Below are positions 12,115-23,700 of a stretch of 64,000 nt of DNA, one piece after another (position 1 is the first letter of the stretch; every line of letters starts with the position of its first letter). Below the pieces are notes generated by a model. It worked only from the letters and a program-made list of their open reading frames with translations, ran no database searches and was not told the origin of the DNA. A program made the position numbers and the translations under genes. The stretch comes from Serinus canaria. Its lineage: Eukaryota > Chordata > Aves > Passeriformes > Fringillidae. The DNA is taken from contig NC_066343.1 in the NCBI RefSeq assembly GCF_022539315.1, forward strand, positions 47,729,705 through 47,793,704, read 5' to 3'.

Positions 12115-12662
12115 TGTCCTGGTTTAGGACAAATTAGGGGAAATCTCCAAAAGGGAGTCCCCTAAAAAAACAAACCTCCAACCACCCCTCCCCCAATACC
12201 AGGTTCGGGAAGGAATTCCTCGGAGGAGCAAAGTGGAAAATAAAACCTATTTAATGACAAGTAACAAAGGAACACTCCCCAACACAAGAAAAGAAAAAAA
12301 AAAACCAGGCAGTGCTGTGGAGGGTGCTGAGCTTCTCTCGCAGACTCTGGGGGGTCCTGGACGTCCCAGATCAGGTCCGGAGACGGTACAGTATCTTCAG
12401 GGGAGGGTAAGAAAGAGGGAACGAAAGAAAAGGAGGGGAAAAAAAAGAACAGCGCAGAAAGCAAGCAAGCAATGCCAGCAAGCAAGCAGCAAAAAGCAGC
12501 AGGAGCAAGCAAGCAAGCAGCAAAAAGCCAAGGTCACCCTCACCCCCTCCCTCCCCGCCCCGCCGCGGCAAAACGGCCGGGGGTGGGGGGGGGGGTGGGG
12601 AGAAAGGCGCAGATGCCAGACACAACACACGATATTGGGACAAAGGCTGTCACTCCACGACA
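12115..12662 (-). repeat. 3' LTR of the endogenous retrovirus (complete)
   Basis: 548 bp, starting TGTCGTGGAG and ending CCAGGACA on the minus strand, with matching TGTC/GACA termini. It includes a GCAA/AGCA-rich tract (about 12455-12528), a long G/C run (about 12578-12600) and an ATTAAA possible poly(A) signal on the minus strand near 12254. Just outside, at 12663-12680, lies a purine-rich stretch (GGGATAAGGGGTGGAG on the minus strand) suited to be the polypurine tract. Confidence 0.9.
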
Positions 12663-12823
12663 CTCCACCCCTTATCCCATATCATGAACACACAATAAAA
12701 ACTTTCATTTCACTTACACCTTTGACACTTACGCATTCCTCTCATCTTACTTGCTCACACCTTTGACACTTACAGTTTCCTTCTGTCTCACATTCAACAA
12801 ACAATGACATTCATATATGAGTC

Positions 12824-13190
12824 TCATCCTACAATCAGGTCTCCCTGAGGTACACACCGTGTTGTTCCATCTTTCTGCATTATCCACCATGTATAACCTG
12901 GTCCTTGAGCAAAGACAATCCCACGGATGGGTTTGTCTGTACTCGAGGCAGGGTTGATCCATACTGTCTTTCCCAACAAACCTCTGACATGGGCCACTGG
13001 GGCTTTATCCCCATCTACTATATTAAGGAGCTCAGACTGAGCAGGACCCGCTCGGTTGGTGGAACCTCAAGTGTTAACTAACCAGGTAGCCTTTGCCAAA
13101 TGCTGCTCCCAGTTTTTTAAAGACCCCCCACCCAATGCTTTTAAGGTGGTTTTTAACAATCCATTGTATCTTTCCACTTTTCCGCAGCCC
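12824..13190 (-). pseudogene. pol: Integrase C-terminal stump of the endogenous retrovirus
   Basis: In another frame than RNase H the sequence reads VERYNGLLKTTLKALG, which resembles the segment following the catalytic Glu of retroviral integrases, then a TGA at 13067-13069. Beyond it the frame continues with a C-terminal domain-like GLLGKTVWINPASS and TWWIMQKDGTTRCVP until a stop at 12824. The N-terminal zinc-binding domain and the core with the first two catalytic Asp are missing; the RNase H end joins directly to the stump near 13185. Confidence 0.75.
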
Positions 13191-14034
13191 AAATTGGTTT
13201 TCCTCTGCGCTGCCAGTTCACCTCTTTCCATCTCTTCAGCCATCCCCATAGAGCGTTGGCTACCATCCAAGAATCGGTATACAAATAGAGCCTTGGCCAC
13301 CTCTCTCTCTCTGCAATACCTAGGGCCAGTTGAATAGCTTTGATTTCGGCGAATTGACTAGATTCACCCTCTCCTTCAGTAGCCTCTGTGACCTGTCGAG
13401 TGGGACTCCATACAGCTGCGTTCCACCTCCGTTTCATTCCTATGACGTGACAAGAACCATCGGTGAATAGAGCGTAACGTGTTTCTTCTGCTGGCAACTG
13501 ACTGTATGGCGGGGCTTCTTCAACCCGGGTCACTGGCTCTTGCTCCTCATCTGCAACACTAAAGCTCTCACCTTCAGGCCAATTTGTAATTATTTCCAGG
13601 ATCCCACGGCGATTTAACTTCCCAATTCGAGCGCGCTGCGTAAAGAGGGCAATCCACTTACTCCAAGTAGCACTGGTGGCATGGTGGGTAGAGGGAACCT
13701 TTCCTCTGAATATCCATCCCAGCACCGGTAGTCGGGGTGCCAGAAGGAGTTGTGCCTCTGTACCAACCACCTCCGAAGCGGCTTGGACTCCTTCATAGGC
13801 AGCCAAGATTTCCTTTTCTGTTGGAGTATAGTTATCTTCAGACCCCCTGTAGCTCCGACTCCAAAATCCCAATGGTCGGCCCCGGGTCTCGCCAGGCAGC
13901 TTTTGCCAAAGGCTCCAGGACAGACCATGGCTCCCGGCTGCACAGTAGAGTACATTCTTCACATCTGATCCCGTCCTGACTGGACCAAGGGCTACAGCAT
14001 GAGCGATCTCCTGCTTGATCTGGACGAAAGCTTG
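13153..14034 (-). pseudogene. pol: RT connection and RNase H of the endogenous retrovirus
   Basis: In the same frame as the RT, beyond the amber codon, open down to 13153. It contains the RT connection (DNYTPTEKEILAAYEG) and an RNase H domain with LFTDGSCHVIG, a SSQFAEIKAIQLAL helix carrying the catalytic Glu, and LYLYTDSWMVANALWGW with the third acidic residue. It ends at a Trp-rich segment (NWQRRGKPIWAAEKW) where integrase should begin; the true frame is lost there because of an internal deletion. Confidence 0.88.
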
Positions 14035-15273
14035 CTACTGCTCAGGGCCCCAGTGGAAGTCGTTCTTCTTGCGGGTAACCAGATAAAGGGGTCTCACAAT
14101 CTGACTATACTCAGGGATGTGCATCCTCCAGAAATCTATAGCACCTAAGAAAGCTTGTGTTTCCTTCTTATCAGTTGGTGGGGACGTAGGAGTGATTTTG
14201 TTAATAACATCCGTAGGAATCTGACGCCGTCCGTCTTGCCACTTCACCCCCAAGAACTGGATTTCTCGGGCAGGTCCCTTGACTTTGCTCTTCTTAATGG
14301 CAAATCTGGCTTTCAGGAGAATGTGAATGATCTTCTCTCCTTTCTTGAACACTTCTATTACCGTGTTCCCCCAAACAATGATATCATCAATATATTGTAA
14401 ATGTTCTGGAGCCTCACCCTCTTCTAGTGCAGCCTGGATCAGTCCATGACAGATGGTAGGACTGTGTTTCCACCCCTGGGGCAATCGGTTCCAGGTATAC
14501 TGCACTCCCCTCCATGTAAAAGCAAACTGAGGCCTGCATTCTGCTGCCAGAGGAATGGAGAAAAACGCGTTAGCAATATCGATGGTCGCGTACCACTTTG
14601 CTGCCTTGGACTCCAGCTCGTACTGCAGTTCCAGTATGTCCGGTACAGCCGCACTCAGTGGCGGAGTCACTTCATTCAAGGCACGATAGTCCACAGTCAA
14701 TCTCCATTCTCCGTCAGATTTTCGCACAGGCCAGATAGGGCTGTTAAAGGGTGAGTGGGTTTTACTGACCACCCCTTGGCTCTCCAGCTCTCGGATCATT
14801 TTGTGGATGGGAATCACGGCATCTCGATTCGTCCGGTACTGCCTGCGGTGCACTGTTGAGGTGGCAATTGGCACTCGTTGCTCCTCTACCTTCAAGAGTC
14901 CTACGGCAGATGGGTTCTCTGATAGTCCAGACAAGGTATTCAATTGTTTAATACCCTCTATCTCCACTGCAGCTATTCCAAAAGCCCACCTGAATCCCTT
15001 AGGATCTTTGTAATAGCCATTCCGGAGGAAGTCTATGCCCAAAATGCACGGAGCCTCTGGACCAGTCACAATCGGATGTTTCTGCCACTCCTTCCCAGGC
15101 AAGCTCACCTCAGCTTCTAACAAAGTCAACTGTTGTGATCCCCCCATCACTCCAGCAATGGAAACAGGTTCTGTCCCCACGTGTTCCGATGGCATTAAGG
15201 TACACTGTGATCCAGTGTCAACCAACGCTTCATAGGCTCTGATGTGCCAGGCCATCTGATCCACACCTTCCAA
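14035..15273 (-). pseudogene. pol: Protease and reverse transcriptase of the endogenous retrovirus
   Basis: A 412-codon open frame. Near its start is an aspartic protease active site, ALVDTGSQCTLMP, followed by the family's later ILGIDFL motif. The reverse transcriptase follows: WRLTVDYRALNEVTPP, a FAFTWRGVQYTWNRLPQGW block, the catalytic QYIDDIIVWG (YIDD box), and FLGVKWQDG further on. All core RT motifs are present and in frame. The frame ends in an amber codon at 14035-14037, after HWGPEQ; the same frame reopens immediately after. Confidence 0.9.
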
Positions 15274-15299
15274 AAGACCCGGTTTTCCCGTGCCTCTTC

Positions 15300-15674
15300 C
15301 TGGCTAGAGGCAGGGCCCCTCTAAGCCAGATTGTCCTTCTTTCCTTGGGCGTGTGCCTTAGAAGTTCCTTCAAGGGGATCGGACATGTCATCATCATCAT
15401 CATACTTAACATCTCGGCTATGAGCAACCGGAGCTGCTCTCTTTTTGCTGATACTTCCTATTTCCTTCAAATCACGCACCCATTGTGCCAAAGCAGCGGT
15501 GGGTTTTCTATCCCATCTCCTCATGTCTTCTCTAGACTCGTGCAGAAAGGCCCATAACTCAGCCCGTGGGGTGTACCTTCTCTGCCCATCAAAGGAGCGT
15601 CAACGTTGGGGCTTCTAACCAGGGCTTCTAATTTGTACAGCCGAGATTTGAATAAGGTCCTCCTTAATCTCTTC
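15300..15674 (-). pseudogene. gag-pro junction region, frame broken
   Basis: After the stop at 15675 several short frames overlap. One (15321-15524) contains an Asp run coded by a CAT/ATG trinucleotide repeat at about 15391-15403 and may be the gag C-terminus. I see no clear CCHC zinc knuckle. The region is too damaged to assign. Confidence 0.45.
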
Positions 15675-16361
15675 TCAGAGTTTCTTATGATTCTCCTCTA
15701 TTTTGTCCTCTAGTTTCTGCAGTCGGGTTTCCACTGCTGCAATTCTGGCATGAGTTGGGCCGTGCACAGAATCTGCATACGCTCTAAGCTTCTTTGACAC
15801 ATCGAGCACAGTCTCATATGTATCATCCCGCTTCATTATTGCTAGGGCAGAAGCGTATTCAGGTGGCCCAAGTCGCACAAGTTTCTTCCCCATTACAGGT
15901 GTGCATGGTACCAGGTCCGGATCCCTACTTGTTATATCATCTGAGAAAATGAGCTCTGCCACCGCCATCTCTCTCAGGCGTTGGATTCCCTGTTCTATGG
16001 TCTTCCAACGTGTCTGCTGTATATAGAGATCATCTGCACATAAGTATCTTTGTGCTACACTATCCAGGACCTGTTCCCAGAGGCTGTGAGGGCTAGCCCT
16101 GCTCTTCATACCTTGATCAATGACAGGATCATGTGACAGGGATCCCAAATGCCTCGCTTCAGTACCATCCAAAATCGTAACCTCCCCTGCAGCATCCCAA
16201 AGGCGGACTAACCAACTAATTATAGATTCGTCAGGTTGTCGTCTGTAATCCTTTCTTAAGCCTCTAAGGTCCTTCAGAGAAAAGGAGTCAGTATTGGCTC
16301 CAGAACCTGTGCCCCTTGATGTGGCCTCTGATTTTGGTGAGGGTCCTTCTCCTGCATCGTC
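15675..16361 (-). pseudogene. gag: gag-like region of the endogenous retrovirus, 5' truncated
   Basis: An open frame of about 230 codons lies between the truncated 5' LTR and the protease region. Position and composition suggest gag; I recognise no specific capsid motif. It ends in a Glu/Lys-rich segment (VETRLQKLEDKIEENHK) that looks like a coiled coil. The same frame stays open into the LTR up to 16709, giving an LTR-gag fusion frame; the LTR part is low-complexity and should not be read as protein. The normal N-terminus is deleted. Confidence 0.65.
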
Positions 16362-16363
16362 AA

Positions 16364-16743
16364 CACAAGAAAAGAAAAAAAAAACCAGGCAGTGCTGTGG
16401 AGGGTGCTGAGCTTCTCTCGCAGACTCTGGGGGGTCCTGGACGTCCCAGATCAGGTCCGGAGACGGTACAGTATCTTCAGGGGAGGGTAAGAAAGAGGGA
16501 ACGAAAGAAAAGGAGGGGAAAAAAAAGAACAGCGCAGAAAGCAAGCAAGCAATGCCAGCAAGCAAGCAGCAAAAAGCAGCAGGCGCAAGCAAGCAACCAG
16601 CAAAAAGCCAAGGTGCCCGGTCACCCTCACCCCCTCCCTTCCCGCCCCGCCTCGCCGCGGCAAAACGGCCGGGGGGGGGGGAGAAAGGCGCAGATGCCAG
16701 ACACAACACACGATATTGGGATAAAGGCTGTCACCCCACGACA
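16364..16743 (-). repeat. 5' LTR of the endogenous retrovirus (3' part missing)
   Basis: About 380 bp almost identical to 12285-12662 of the other LTR; differences are a few substitutions and small indels in the C-rich tract. It begins TGTCGTGGGG. The last ~170 bp found in the 3' LTR, including the ATTAAA and the LTR terminus, are absent; the homology ends abruptly at about 16364 and gag-like coding sequence follows. Confidence 0.9.
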
Positions 16744-16748
16744 GGAAT
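16744..16748 (+). repeat. Target site duplication, right copy (GGAAT)
   Basis: Direct repeat of the five bases left of 12115, immediately outside the 5' LTR. Confidence 0.85.
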
Positions 16749-17608
16749 CTACCCTGACTTCTGTGTCTGCTGTAACCCACTGACTAATCAAGTCACTGAC
16801 ACTTCTTCACAATTCGGTGACATTAAGTCATGAACAGGACTCTGCACGGTGCACAACAGAACTTGTTGTGAATTCTGGTTTAACTTTTTTCAGCTTTTCA
16901 TCATGAAACATACATTTCAAATTGATGAATAATCAAGACAAAAGTGAATAAATTATCCTTAGTATTCTTCCATACAGAAACTTTCAACTCAACTACAGTA
17001 CAAAATACATCTCACCGTCAGTGAGAATTAAAGAAAAATACAGGATTTGAACCTGTTAGCCATGACAGGGAAATGTGCACCTCAATTGACAGCACTGTTC
17101 AAGAGATTGCACATTCATGCATAACACATAGACCCACTAACAAATATCAATGAAAGATATTTATTTTGCAAGTCTGTTAGTATGCACATGGTTTTTAAAC
17201 ACTCTTATATGAATGAAGTCCATTTCTAGTAACTTCTGTTATGTTTCTGGCTGTAAATATATCACACATTCATGGTGAAGTCTAAAACAGATTAATACCA
17301 GTCAAAAAATGTACTAACTGGATGATTGAATGCAGCCTATTCCTAAGTATGTAATAAAATCTTATTGTGACCACTAAGAGTGCTCAGAGAGCTTGAATAC
17401 CCTAAACCTTCTGGGCATTTTTACTTCACTGCAAATATGGTTTTTGTGGCATTACTTTACCAGATACAATCCATAATCAGGTTAAATATTTTGTTTCCTA
17501 AGGGGTTAGACCAAGTGCTCTTTTTTCAGAAAAGCAGAAACACTAGATGCTACAATTATGACTTTAAACAAATGCATAGCAGCTGATATAAATCTTACTG
17601 TATCATAT
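16749..17608 (-). other. KDM4C: KDM4C intron between two LTR insertions
   Basis: About 860 bp of unique-looking AT-rich sequence. No gene or repeat recognised. Confidence 0.7.
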
Positions 17609-17881
17609 TGTGCTGATTTTGGCTGGGGTAGAGCTAATTTTCTTCACAGTATCTAGTATGGAGCTGTGTTTTGGATTTGTACTGAAAATGGTATTGATAG
17701 TATAGAGATGTTTTTGTTATTGCCAAATAGTGCTTGCACAGCATCAAGGTCTTTACTGCATCTTGTGCCACTGACAGTGAGTGGTACAAGAATATTTCAA
17801 CTGTGTCCCCAATCTGGTTGGTGGGGGAGTGAGTGAGCGAGCAACAGTGTGTTAAATGTCAGATGGGCTTAAACCACAACA
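17609..17881 (+). mobile_element. Solo LTR remnant, internally deleted, with target duplication
   Basis: It begins TGTGCTGATTTTGGCTGGGG and ends GGCTTAAACCACAACA, the two ends of a common avian ERVL-type LTR family. About half of that family's usual length is missing in the middle. It is flanked by CATAT on both sides (17604-17608 and 17882-17886), a 5-bp duplication that fixes the boundaries. Orientation is opposite to KDM4C. Confidence 0.85.
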
Positions 17882-20720
17882 CATATAATTCAGCCATAGT
17901 ATTACTGACAGTACAAGGTGATTAGCAATGCTAAACTTGATGATAGTTCCTGCTATCATATTTGTACCTGAAAACAATATTTCTATAGGATCAATTAATC
18001 TCTATAATGTAGTTTCAGAAATACCAGCTCTCATTTATGTGATATTCATATGCATCTGTACTCTTTGGCATATTTAAGAAAAGTGAAACAATTCATTAAT
18101 ACAAACTGTGTAGACAAAAAGAAAATTATAGCCCAGATCTGTTTTGATACAAAGGAAACTCCTTCCATAGCAAAGTATTTCTAAACAGTCACTATGCTGC
18201 TTTCCAAGTGAGTAAGTGAATGAATGTTTCCACTAATGTCACTGGTTTAACAGTTTGTGGGAAACTTGCTCCAACACACAATGCTAATGCTTTGAATGGT
18301 TTTTGCTTACTAAGTTAAACTCAAATTATCAGGCAGAAAACATTTGGGCCATTTGCAGAATGGGCTGTTGCCAGCATTTGCTGATTTAACCCAGCAGATG
18401 TGAAAAGCCATAGACACTAATACAGTACAATTTGCTTTTGCCAATCTCAACAATGATTTTGCTGCTTGGGGTTATGTTCCACTGATGTTTCCTGGCATTG
18501 CACAGCCGCATTCTCCGCTACGAAGAGCACAGAAGCATCTGTTATTTTTCAGGTAGTTGAGCATAATCTCAGCCCTGGGAGACAATATCTAGAGTTTGAA
18601 ATGTCCTGGAGAAAACAATAATACAAATTTAAAAAAAAAAATAAAAAAGAAGACAGTTGGGAAAAGTCCTGTATTTGAAAACTTTACTGTTCCAGCAGTG
18701 TATCAGTAAACTTAGTTTCAAAAATTGTCTTTTTTTTTCAGTCATGAAAGATATAGATCTCATAGCAAAATATGAACAGAAAACTCTTTAATTTATTGTA
18801 CTTTTCAAGAACTTTCCTTTCTTGTATGGGACCTTTGAGTACAAGTAATGTGAAGTACGTATACAAACTTCTCTTTTGGTTAGAGAGCCTAATTGCCAAA
18901 TTAGCTATTAATACTTCAGTTCTCATAAAAATTGTATGAAAAAATATCTATATTGAATCAGAGCTCTAGAAGTTAAGCCGAAGAGCTCCTGGATCAAGTC
19001 AGGTTTAGCTCCAAAAACAAAGTAATGGGGTGCTTAAATAAAAAGAAAGTTCAATATAAAGAAGTGTAAGACATCAGTTGTAGCAGATCTGAAAATGTTT
19101 TGAAAAGTTTGAAAGATTCAGCATTAAAAAGAAAACAAAAATTTTTAAGACAATTTGACAGATTTGGAAGATTTGATACTGGGATACTCTGATTTTCCTG
19201 CAGCATACTATTAGAGCCCCATAATCAAATTCACATTGGTTTTGTGATTGAACTGTGTACTGGGATTGCTACACTTTGCTCAATGTAATTTGTACTGGTA
19301 TTGTATATCTATTATATTGTATTATTGACTGAACTGCATATTAAAATTCAATGCTCTGCTAAACATAATTTGTATCTTCACTGTAATTTAGGTGCATTGC
19401 TGTATCACTCTGCTAAATTGAAATCCCATGTAATTTCAAGTATGAAAATCCTGTATTATTCACTAAACCATCCACACAGAGAATATCTTGAAGAACTTGG
19501 TAAGAGTGTATTGCAATCTTACATTAACAGGCACAGTCAGCAGGCTTTTCCTGAGGGTGAGTGGTACTCATTAAAAGAGTAAGAATTACTTTGGCAAAAA
19601 CATTCTTTCTGTTTTGGTGTTAGTCACAAATCAGAATCTGGTAAGAAAAATCTCACTGTAATTAAGACTGGCTGCAGACAGGACCACTACCACTTAAAAC
19701 AGTAAAGAAAGTTAGTATAAATACAGCAAAGGCTGGAATAATCTCACCAATAACTTTGAAAAGGTGGGATGGGAAAACTATGACCATGATTTTTCATGGA
19801 AAGCAGGAAGCACTGATCCCACCGATACTTCAGATGAATATGAAAACCTGAAGGATTATAAGAAGTTGAAGAAAGGAGAGAAAAGCAGGGCTTCACAGGT
19901 TGCTGGGTATTTACTGCTGAGCACTAGCACAAAAGTTAGAAGAGAAATTAACACAGCACAATAAAACAAGTAAAAGAAACAGTTAAACAGAATAACTTAC
20001 ACAAAGTAAAATTGTTATTATACTGCATTTTCAATATGTCAAACACGTAAAATGACCCTGTCAGGCTGTACTGGACCCCAATCTTTCTCTCTAACAAACT
20101 GCAAAGTAACTAAGACGTATTTGATTTACACTGCTATGATTCCAATAAACTAACTTAGAGAAAGCTCTGAGGACTCATAGCATAGAGTTTCAGTTTACAT
20201 TTAAATTATCTGTAAAACTACTTTTACAGAACCATAGCATTGTTATTTTTGAAAATAACCATTTTTGGTTGCTTACTAATTTCTGCAACATAATAATTCT
20301 CTATTTGAAACACTAGATCATAAAGATACCAAACAATTACAAGGGGTAAAAACCAATCTTACAGTTATAGCATTCCCTAAATAGCTGCATTTCACGTGCA
20401 CAACTTTTTTGAGCATATGGAATGAAGAATTTAACCCTAGAAGTTAAAGTTCAAATTGTCAAAGACGTCTACTTATTCAGGCTACCTAAGCTGAAGCACA
20501 AGCAACACATTCTTACTGATACTAAAGTTCATGACCTTTCCAGTTTCTCCAGAAATAGCTATTTACCATATACAGAAACAAAGCTTAGAGGTGATCCACT
20601 AGTCAGGCAACTTTTTTAAAATGTGGACAGGAGGCCATAGAAACGGAGATGTTCTTAAATCTGTATGGACCGCCAACATTAAGTATTTACAGCATACTGG
20701 TCTCATAATTTCCTTTATTG

Positions 20721-20795
<75 letters not shown>

Positions 20796-23700
20796 GTATG
20801 TATTAAAGCAATTCCAGTAATTTTACCTGCCTTTGCACTGTGTAAATTTAAATAATTGCACATGTATTTAGAAATCTGTTCAAAGAGGCATCTCAGCAAA
20901 ATCAAAGCAAAAAGATCTGCTGGAATCTACTGCACAGCCTATTAGCAAAAACATAGTTATCAGTACAAAACCACTACAAGTCCAAACTACAAGCTAAAGA
21001 TTAGCAGATATCTGCTCTCCTGAAAAGCTTTAATTCATAGCACTTACTAACAGCTCCTCTCTCAATTCCATTCTCTTATGTAATTTTTCAAAGTTCTTAT
21101 TAAAAAAATTCAAATTTTGCATTCTAATGTAATCTCTTTGTGGTCAATGCACTTAGGACAACAAAACTTGATCAATAACTAAAATTACATTAGAATTTTT
21201 AGGAACTGATACTGACATCTATTTACACACTTACTGAGTTAATAATTAAACACCATAGTCTTCCAGGGTACACATCTGTACAGAAGAGGAAAAAACGAAA
21301 GCTTTCTCCCTCATCATCAGGCATGTCCTGCCTATTAATAAAACAAGTCACTCAGATACAAGAGAATTACTTGGTGGTACTTCCTTACTTTGGAAATTAA
21401 AATGTAACATCATTGACCACACTGCCAGATGCTATATGATCAAATAAATATTCAATTATTATGTTAGAGCATACTCCTGTTTTATGCTACTCTAAAGAGA
21501 AAAAATAGTACCAAGTGGGGAAAACATATTTTATGGTTATTTTGTATCTCTCAAGTAGCACAAATTTAATCTACATCAATATATCATTCTAGCACAAGTT
21601 CCTCTAGGCAAAACACAAGTGAAATTTGAGGAACAAGGTTACTTGAATGTGTTCAGTTAAGATCATCCAGAACTTCTCCACTGAACCAAGACCTCTTAAT
21701 AAGCTCAGTATATAAGTTATAAGTTAAGTATAGAAGACGCGAAACACACTCAATCACAGATCCAAATTCATGACAAATCAATGCCCAAATTAGAATTACA
21801 AATTTGTATCTTCAAGCTACAGTTCCTGCAGATCACTGAAACAAATATCTCATAAACACTTCATACTCTAGAAAACAACTGCATTTAAACTCCTCCAAGA
21901 CTCAATTTATTAAATTTCATTATTTTGTACATTAACATATATATATATTACATACAGTTTTCAGCCAAGACAATTAGCAAAATCCCTTTGACATTAAAAT
22001 TAAGTCACTTCCAATACTAATGGTTTACAATGCAGCTTCAGATTTTGACAAAGGCGATGATAATACTATGGGCTATGGGTTTTTTTAAGTTGAAAAACTC
22101 AAGTTATTACTAGAATAACTTACTAGGCAATACTCTTCAACAATACATCAATGAATTAATCCCTCATAAATGCAAGTCATAGGTTTTTTGTGTTTTCCTT
22201 TGGACCATAATTATGGAGAAGCTCAGCTGCAAAAGATCACCCCACAGAAGGGATACCTGTCTCCTTGGTAAACATCACATCCAGTTTGCATACCAACTCC
22301 ACTGCTACACTTGAGAAGGCAACTGAGAGGCTGCGCTAATGCAGCAGGAAATCAAATTCTGACACACCTGATAAGAAATTATACATGCCTTTTTACACAA
22401 GACTGTAATTCTATCAAGTCCTTTAGGAGGTAAAATACCATATTTTTAAGCTAAGAAAGCAGCACAATTAGAGCTGCAAGGTTCATCTAGAGAACAGTGA
22501 CTCTTCAATGATGGCATGTACCACTGTCCAGAAAATGAGGATAAATGTTAGAAGAACTGGTTCGTATTCCCTTCTTGATCAAAATACCAACCAATCTTAG
22601 ATCCTGCAGGTGTCCACTAAAAGAAAACTGCTACTCATGAAATATGTCAAGGGACTAGAGCCGCCAGTGGTAACAATCAAAGCTGTCAGTTCTTGCCATT
22701 TCTGGAGATCAGCTGCTGGTCCAAAGGTTGACAAGAGTACTGGAAATTCAGGAAAAGTATTTATTTGATGTTTTAACACATCCCTTTCCTAAATACCTAC
22801 TAAAGATTATACCAGACTTTCATAAAAGGTTTCTTAGGGTCTTCAGAACACCCCACACTTCTCAAGTGTCAGATTTTTTTGTAATTACATCAATCATACC
22901 TTGAAAATTGAATTGAAAAATAACAGAAGTAATACAGGTACCAGAGAAAATTACAGCAAATGCATTTTTCTAGCACACTTAAGACTGTTGAAGGTGTAGG
23001 TAGTGCTGGACTCTTTTGTGCTAAATGATGATAATATATGAAAAACATACATAAATTATGTGCTTGATTAACCCATACTCACACAAAAGCAAAGTATTTT
23101 AAAGAAGTAAAACTTCATTCAACAAAACATTATAGGAGGGAAAGAAATACTGGAAATTTTAATACTAATGTGGTAAATATAAACATGCCTCTATCAACTG
23201 GTTAGCAAATTTTTATCTACCTATGCAACAGCAGGAAAAAACATTTCTTTCTGAAGTAAGTGAGAATCTTCAAAAAAAATCTCCCATTTTAAGCTCTGAA
23301 ACAAAAGAATAGCAGTAACTGCATCTACAAGTGTGATTTTCCCCTCTTTAAGTAGGCTTAGCCTATTTATGATGTTACTAAACAAGACTTAAATGGTTTG
23401 ATTAGTAATATAAAAACAAGCACATCTCACAGGATGCTGACAGTGAATGTAAAAACCAAGGCTTCTTCTCATAGCAGAAGCCACTGTTTCCATTTACAGA
23501 AGTTCACTCTTTCTGTTTCCTTATTTTACCAACTAATGAAAGTAAAATTACTATGAAATTCTGAATCATACTTAAAATGCTAAAAAACATAAAAAAAAGA
23601 GGCCCATACTGAATTGAGTCTATACACTATAATTATATCATTTAGGGCAATGGGAAATTTTAGTCAACTTGAATCTAAAAACAGTTTCTAATGTTGTGTG

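Larger units (their letters stand above)
12115..16743 (-). mobile_element. Endogenous retrovirus, ERVL-like, defective
   Basis: A 4.6-kb provirus in minus orientation, inside and co-directional with KDM4C. It is bounded by LTRs with TGTC...GACA ends and a GGAAT duplication. Reading 5' to 3': a truncated 5' LTR (16743-16364), a gag-like region, protease and reverse transcriptase in one frame, RNase H, an integrase C-terminal stump and a complete 3' LTR. No env and no dUTPase were seen. The lack of env, the 5-bp duplication and the RT/RNase H style point to an ERVL-type element; this family call is inference. Breaks: no primer binding site or 5' gag, an amber codon between RT and RNase H, frame breaks between gag and protease, and loss of the integrase core. 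It cannot encode a full set of proteins. Confidence 0.92.

Noticed and set aside
12233..12766. Long plus-strand open frame (177 codons) across the retroviral LTR
   Set aside because: It is the complement of the LTR; its Gln/Lys/Arg-rich composition comes from AGCA and GGAA repeats, and the same frame recurs in the other LTR.
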